From: Agrocybe praecox
Taxonomy: Eukaryota; Basidiomycota; Agaricomycetes; Agaricales; Agrocybaceae
Length of the DNA: 64,000 nucleotides
NCBI GenBank assembly: GCA_964017145.1
Contig: OZ024847.1
Coordinates: forward strand, 1,674,001 to 1,738,000
Reading direction: 5' to 3'
Within the stretch, counting starts at the first letter, position 1, and every line of letters starts with the position of its first letter. Positions 63,641 through 64,000 of the stretch are shown here, in pieces. The notes under the pieces are model-generated. The model was not told the DNA's origin. It was given only the letters and a program-made list of their open reading frames with translations, and made no database searches. The position numbers and the translations under genes were made by a program.

Positions 63641-63904
63641 CTACACACTACATTTTGTGGAAACACATTAAACCTACGTTTACACTTTCCGAGGAACTTC
63701 ACTTTGTGCGTAAGCTACTCAAACACTTGTGATCTTCGATCCTAGGAAACGTTCTGTTGCATTAGAGAGCATATCTTTAGAGAGAAAACATAATTAACGA
63801 CGTGTATCGCGTATCCCTCCCACGAAAGAACTAATCACATTGATTGGGTTTTGTTTCGGAGTATATACAAAGTACAAATTGTACATACACACTCAACCCC
63901 GCAG

Positions 63905-64000
63905 CAAGCACCTTACCGTTAGGCGGTCGGAATGTTACTGGTTTGACGGCGCTTGCGCCATCGCAAGCGAGTAGGCATTGTGGCCGGGCATCGGCCCAGC
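63905..64000 (-). mobile_element. LINE 3' region, minus strand, running out of the window
   Basis: Reverse complement of the LINE 3' UTR: CGTTAGGCGGTCGGAATGTT, CGCTTGCGCCATCGCAAGCG and GGCCGGGCATCGGCCCAGC match 12745-12840 and 43330-43430. No A-rich tail is visible at its left edge. Confidence 0.75.

Overview
The window reads as a transposon-dense stretch of a filamentous basidiomycete genome, most likely an Agaricomycete. Genes carry short GT-AG introns, and the recognisable families (chromodomain Ty3/gypsy, Ty1/copia, an APE/RT/RNase H LINE, Tc1/mariner, KDZ, Plavaka, a DUF6532-like protein, a viroplasmin-domain protein) are the usual mix in mushroom-forming fungi. No clear housekeeping gene, rRNA or intact tRNA is visible. 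No species is proposed.

Layout. 1-12247: nearly complete, very large Ty3/gypsy element lacking only the outer part of its 5' LTR. It has a Gag-Pol ORF with a chromodomain, three 90-bp repeats, and an extra 978-codon ORF with an arginine/serine-rich domain and an RRM-like C-terminus, then polypurine tract and 3' LTR. 12248-15918: decayed LINE interrupted by a 5'-truncated LINE tail and by a complete Tc1-like element. 15919-24327: KDZ transposase fragment, a viroplasmin-domain gene and a divergently transcribed, probably TE-associated gene with one nonsense codon. 24781-28187: copia remnant split by a 1.67-kb hAT-like non-autonomous element. 28188-33226: LINE scraps, an unidentified gene fragment and about 25 short palindromes with one constant core and covarying arms. 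32557-36571: multi-exon gene of unknown function with those palindromes in its introns. 36572-39690: AT-rich sequence and satellites. 39694-51445: gypsy Gag fragment, several LINE copies, and three inserted TIR elements or LTR-like pieces. 51464-52761: LTR-like region. 52762-62842: Plavaka-type transposase gene, split by a 3.5-kb foldback element and flanked by two minus-strand genes that may be passengers. 62843-64000: short palindromic repeats and another LINE tail.

How it fits together. Most features are nested insertions, and relative ages can be read from the nesting (LINE before Tc1; copia before the hAT-like element; Plavaka gene before the foldback element). Most premature stops in recognisable domains look like C:G to T:A changes (TGG to TAG/TGA, CGA to TGA, CAA to TAA), consistent with methylation- or RIP-like decay. 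The least expected signals are the SR-protein-like third ORF of the gypsy element and the family of constant-core, covarying-arm palindromes at 29.3-33.2 kb. Exon boundaries, family names and element ends were read by eye, without any database search.
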